This document shows positions 3,916 through 6,858 of a DNA stretch of 6,858 nt, in pieces. Source of the stretch: CAZWUZ01 sp964637655 [NCBI: uncultured bacterium] (GTDB lineage: Bacteria; DAOPZR01); assembly GCA_964637655.1 (NCBI GenBank), contig CAZWUZ010000208.1, positions 1 to 6,858 on the forward strand, read 5' to 3'. The notes under the pieces were generated by a model. It did not search any database and had not been told where the DNA came from. It was given only the letters and a program-made list of their open reading frames with translations. The translations under genes and the position numbers were made by a program. Numbering within the stretch: the first letter of the stretch is position 1; the number at the start of each line of letters is the position of its first letter.

Positions 3916-6858
3916 TGTCGTCGTCACCGGCCGGAGCGGGGACGCGCACCTCGCTGTACTCGGTCATGCGCACTTCGCCCTGGTCATAGGCAAAGGTACA
4001 GCGCGACAGCTTCTCCTCGATATTGAGCGTGGCATTGCGCACGGTCAGGCGGCAGCCGGGATGGAGGAACGACATCGCGCCAATGCGCCCCTCGCTGCGC
4101 TCGCCCAGTTTCTGCTGCAGCGCCGCCTGCTGCGTTTCGAGCTTGGCGAGGCGCCCGGTCAGATTGCGCGACGCCGCCTGCAGCTGCAGCAGCAGTTCCT
4201 CCTTGGCGGGCGGGAGCGCCCCGGTCTTCGCTTTCAGTTCCGTCAGCACCTTCAACCCGGTGGCAACCTTGGTGTAATTGGTCTGGTAGTCCTCGAGCAT
4301 CTTCGTCAGTTCCGCCACCTGCAGGCGCACGGTCGGGTCGAGCCCGACCTTGATGATGGTGCGGGTTGCAACTTCCGCGCCCAGTTCGCGGGCGAAGACG
4401 GTGCGGGCGGCGCGGATGGTGCCCCCGACGATGACCCCCTTCTTCCCGGCGGCACAGTGCACCGTATGCCCGGCACTGACCTCGCTGTGCAGGATGGTCT
4501 CGCTGATGACCACGTGGCGGCCGGCGACAAGGGTGGCGGACTCGGCGAATTTGGCGCGGATATCGCGCCCGGCTTTGACCTGCGTCCCCTCGCTGCCGAT
4601 GATGCCGCCCAGCACGATGACATCACCCTCGGCATCGAGCGTGGCGCGGCTGACGCTGCCGGCAGTAATGTTGCCCGAGGCGCGCACGGCAAACCCCTCG
4701 GTGATGCATCCCTTGACCAGCACCGAGCCGAAAAAGGTGATGTTTCCCGTTTCGAGGTTGACGTCACCGGCGACGTAGTGCACCGGTTCGACCTTGAACA
4801 GGTGCCCCATCTGCACCAGCTGCCCGTCGGCAGTGGCGACGATTTCACGCCCGTCCGCGGAGGCGGCAACGTTGCGCCCGCACTTGACCTGCACGCTGCG
4901 CGGCGGCTTTACGGCGATTTCGTTGTCGTAGATGTCGAGGCCCGGGGTGCCGGCCACCGGCGGATGGAGCACCGCGAGCAGCTGTCCCGCGGTGACGTTC
5001 TCGATGAGGTTGAGTTCGCGGAAGTCGACCCGCCCGTGTTCGTCCTGAGCCGGGCGCGCTTCCTTCACCTGCGCCACTTTCATTTCGATGCGCCCGTCCT
5101 GTCCGGGCACGGGGGCGATGCCCTGCGCCACCACCACCGGTTCGCCGTAGCGCTGCTCGCTGAAGAGACGGCTGACCGCGGCAGCATCGATGCGCTTGAT
5201 TCCCTTCTCGGCAAGTTTCTCGAGCACCTCAGCAGCGGTAACGGCACGCCCGAGCACCCTTGCCGCCGTCACCGTCACCGTGCACTGCAGGCGGTCGCGG
5301 CTGATTTCCAGGGTGAATTTCCCGTCGAGTTCCGGTTCGGGCTGGCGCGGGGCAATGACCACCTCGAGTCCCGACGCCTCCTTGACCGTGTCGGCGAGCA
5401 GTTTCGCATCGATTCCGCGGCTGTAGCCGCGTTTCGTCAGTTCCACCTTGACCGCGGCGGCATCAACTTTCTTCCCCGTGCCGCGCGCCGGGCGGACGGC
5501 GAGCAGCAGGCCATGGTCGGCATTGGTCATGAGGAACGACCCGTCGTCGTTCTGCGACGCCTGCGCGAGCGCATCCGAGGCCTTGGCCGCGTCGCGTTTC
5601 GGCTGTTTGACCGACACCGTAATGATGTAGGGTTTCTGCCCGACCCCGAAAACCCCCTTGCTCTTTTCCTGCACGACGCGGTACTGCAACTGCTCGACGG
5701 GGCGGCCGAGCGCGGCAGCGGCCTGCCTGAGCCCCGCGGGAATTTCGTCGCAGGTGATTTCGACCGCGGTTTTGCGGGCCGCGCTGCCGGGCACGTAGAG
5801 CCGTTCGAGCGCGGCGGGATTCTCCCCGGCCACGGTCTGTACGGCAATGAACGGGGCAGGCGCCGCCCCGTCGCCTGTCTTGCGCTTGGGCGCAGGGAGC
5901 GGATAGACGAGCAGCGCGCTCTCCGGCAGACCGGTGAAGAGCGCCGCCTGCCGGCGCGCCTGCGCCTCGTCCGCGGCCTGCAGGCGCATCACCTTGCGCA
6001 GGCGCTGCAGGCGGGCCGCATGCTCAGCGAAATCGACCGCCGGCGCCTCACCCGTTGCGGCGAGGTTGATCAGCCCGCGCGGGCGCAGCACGCGCGGGTC
6101 GCGGTAGGTTTCCGCGGTGACACGGCCGCTGCGTTCGACGAACCCGACGCGCTTCTCCGCCTTGGCCAGGGTCAACACGTCGCTGCGCCCGATGGTCAGC
6201 TTGACCCCGGGAAATGCCGTGCCGGCGACGCAGACCGTGCCCGCCACCGGGTTCTTCACCTGCTCGGCAAGCCGCGCCTCCTGCGCCGCGAGGCGTTCAA
6301 GGGCTTCCTCGCAGCGGTTGCGGATGGCGAGCTGCGCATCGAGCTGTTCCTGCGCCTCGGGCGTGATGGCCCCCGCCCGCTTGCGCGCGAGCAGTTCATG
6401 CGTCAGCTGCTGCGCCGGCTCGAACTGCGCGCGCAGCCGCTGCATTTCGCTGCGCACCAGTTCCAGCGCCTCCTTGTCGGCGCCGCGCGGGGCGGCCAGC
6501 ACCACCGTTTCGGCCCCCGTACCGCTCCCCAGGTCGCGGCAGTTGAGTTCGCTCCCCGCCTGCAGCGTGCCCCCGACGACCAGTCCCTTGAGCCCGACGC
6601 AGACGATCTTCTCGCCCGCTTTGACCGTGCAGTGCATCAGTGCTTCGTCGATGATGATGTTGTTGTCCGCTTCGAGGGTCGCACTCTCGGCGAACCCGGC
6701 AAAAATATCCTGCCCGGCGGTCACCTTACCCTTGCCGCCGCCGCGGATGCCCTTCTTGACGAGGACGGTGCCGCCGGCGCTGAGCGTGGCGCGCCCGACG
6801 GTGCCTTCGACGATGATGTTGCCGTCCGCCTGCAGCGTCACCCCGTCCTCGACACTCC
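3905..6858 (-). CDS. Giant FapA/DUF342 protein with duplicated module and Jag_N-like domain (5' end outside window)
   Basis: The frame stays open to the right edge, so the N-terminus is missing; the GTG at 6841 lies inside a conserved domain and is not the start. Numbering from it, the 978 visible residues begin in a glycine-rich beta-helix (about 7-115) with a helical coiled-coil insertion (119-197) and return strands (about 197-249), the C-terminal half of a FapA module. A linker with charged helices follows (265-350). Next is a Jag_N-like domain (356-411) with the signature KSKGVFGVGQKP. A complete second FapA module follows: two palm-like N-terminal repeats (432-498 and 505-590, the latter with YGEPVVVAQGIAPVPGQDG), a connecting region, a second beta-helix (692-832), coiled coil (836-913) and closing strands (917-967). 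It ends in an acidic tail GDDDNDG. There is no membrane segment. FapA in Vibrio is linked to flagellum assembly, but most DUF342 proteins are uncharacterised and no flagellar gene is visible here. Confidence 0.88.
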   Translation of the reverse strand, partial: SVEDGVTLQADGNIIVEGTVGRATLSAGGTVLVKKGIRGGGKGKVTAGQDIFAGFAESATLEADNNIIIDEALMHCTVKAGEKIVCVGLKGLVVGGTLQAGSELNCRDLGSGTGAETVVLAAPRGADKEALELVRSEMQRLRAQFEPAQQLTHELLARKRAGAITPEAQEQLDAQLAIRNRCEEALERLAAQEARLAEQVKNPVAGTVCVAGTAFPGVKLTIGRSDVLTLAKAEKRVGFVERSGRVTAETYRDPRVLRPRGLINLAATGEAPAVDFAEHAARLQRLRKVMRLQAADEAQARRQAALFTGLPESALLVYPLPAPKRKTGDGAAPAPFIAVQTVAGENPAALERLYVPGSAARKTAVEITCDEIPAGLRQAAAALGRPVEQLQYRVVQEKSKGVFGVGQKPYIITVSVKQPKRDAAKASDALAQASQNDDGSFLMTNADHGLLLAVRPARGTGKKVDAAAVKVELTKRGYSRGIDAKLLADTVKEASGLEVVIAPRQPEPELDGKFTLEISRDRLQCTVTVTAARVLGRAVTAAEVLEKLAEKGIKRIDAAAVSRLFSEQRYGEPVVVAQGIAPVPGQDGRIEMKVAQVKEARPAQDEHGRVDFRELNLIENVTAGQLLAVLHPPVAGTPGLDIYDNEIAVKPPRSVQVKCGRNVAASADGREIVATADGQLVQMGHLFKVEPVHYVAGDVNLETGNITFFGSVLVKGCITEGFAVRASGNITAGSVSRATLDAEGDVIVLGGIIGSEGTQVKAGRDIRAKFAESATLVAGRHVVISETILHSEVSAGHTVHCAAGKKGVIVGGTIRAARTVFARELGAEVATRTIIKVGLDPTVRLQVAELTKMLEDYQTNYTKVATGLKVLTELKAKTGALPPAKEELLLQLQAASRNLTGRLAKLETQQAALQQKLGERSEGRIGAMSFLHPGCRLTVRNATLNIEEKLSRCTFAYDQGEVRMTEYSEVRVPAPAGDDDNDG

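Noticed and set aside
2920-6858. A defence or flagellar operon in the right half
   Set aside because: There is no flagellar, restriction, nucleotide-signalling or toxin-antitoxin partner in the window. The FapA name alone is not evidence for flagella, and EEP enzymes are too broad in substrate to imply defence.

Overview
The window is GC-rich, dense, ordinary-looking bacterial chromosome. It holds five protein-coding genes in three transcription units, with no RNA gene, phage gene or CRISPR array. A lipobox protein points to a Gram-negative-type envelope. A very large FapA/DUF342 protein and a 9-nt-periodic CGGAGCACA intergenic repeat fit an environmental lineage such as the PVC group (Planctomycetes, Lentisphaerae, Kiritimatiellae) or a relative. 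That placement is inference from general knowledge and is weak.

Layout, left to right. Positions 1-45 are an AT-rich scrap with a short direct repeat. A cytidine deaminase gene (cdd, minus strand, 46-474) follows. It has a near-consensus sigma70-type promoter (TTGACA, 17 bp, TATAAG) in the 97-bp divergent gap. On the other side of that gap an M32 metallocarboxypeptidase gene (572-2044, plus) carries every signature motif of its family. A 151-bp gap follows, holding a 9-nt tandem repeat that folds into a long imperfect hairpin ending in a T tract (probable terminator), then a second perfect hairpin. A class I SAM-dependent methyltransferase gene (2196-2918, plus) comes next and ends one base short of the stop codon of the convergent minus-strand unit.

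The right half is a two-gene minus-strand operon, read from the right edge leftward. First comes a giant FapA/DUF342 protein (3905-6858, 5' end outside the window). It contains one full FapA module, preceded by a Jag_N-like domain and by the C-terminal half of another FapA module. It overlaps the start of a gene for a lipoprotein of the endonuclease/exonuclease/phosphatase superfamily (2920-3915) by 11 nt, which implies translational coupling.

The cdd and M32 genes suggest routine salvage and peptide turnover. The methyltransferase substrate is unknown. The most interesting part is the FapA-EEP operon: a duplicated beta-helical, coiled-coil protein with a putative nucleic-acid-related Jag_N domain, coupled to an envelope-anchored phosphodiesterase-type enzyme. 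No flagellar gene is visible nearby, so the name 'flagellar assembly protein A' should not be read as a function here.
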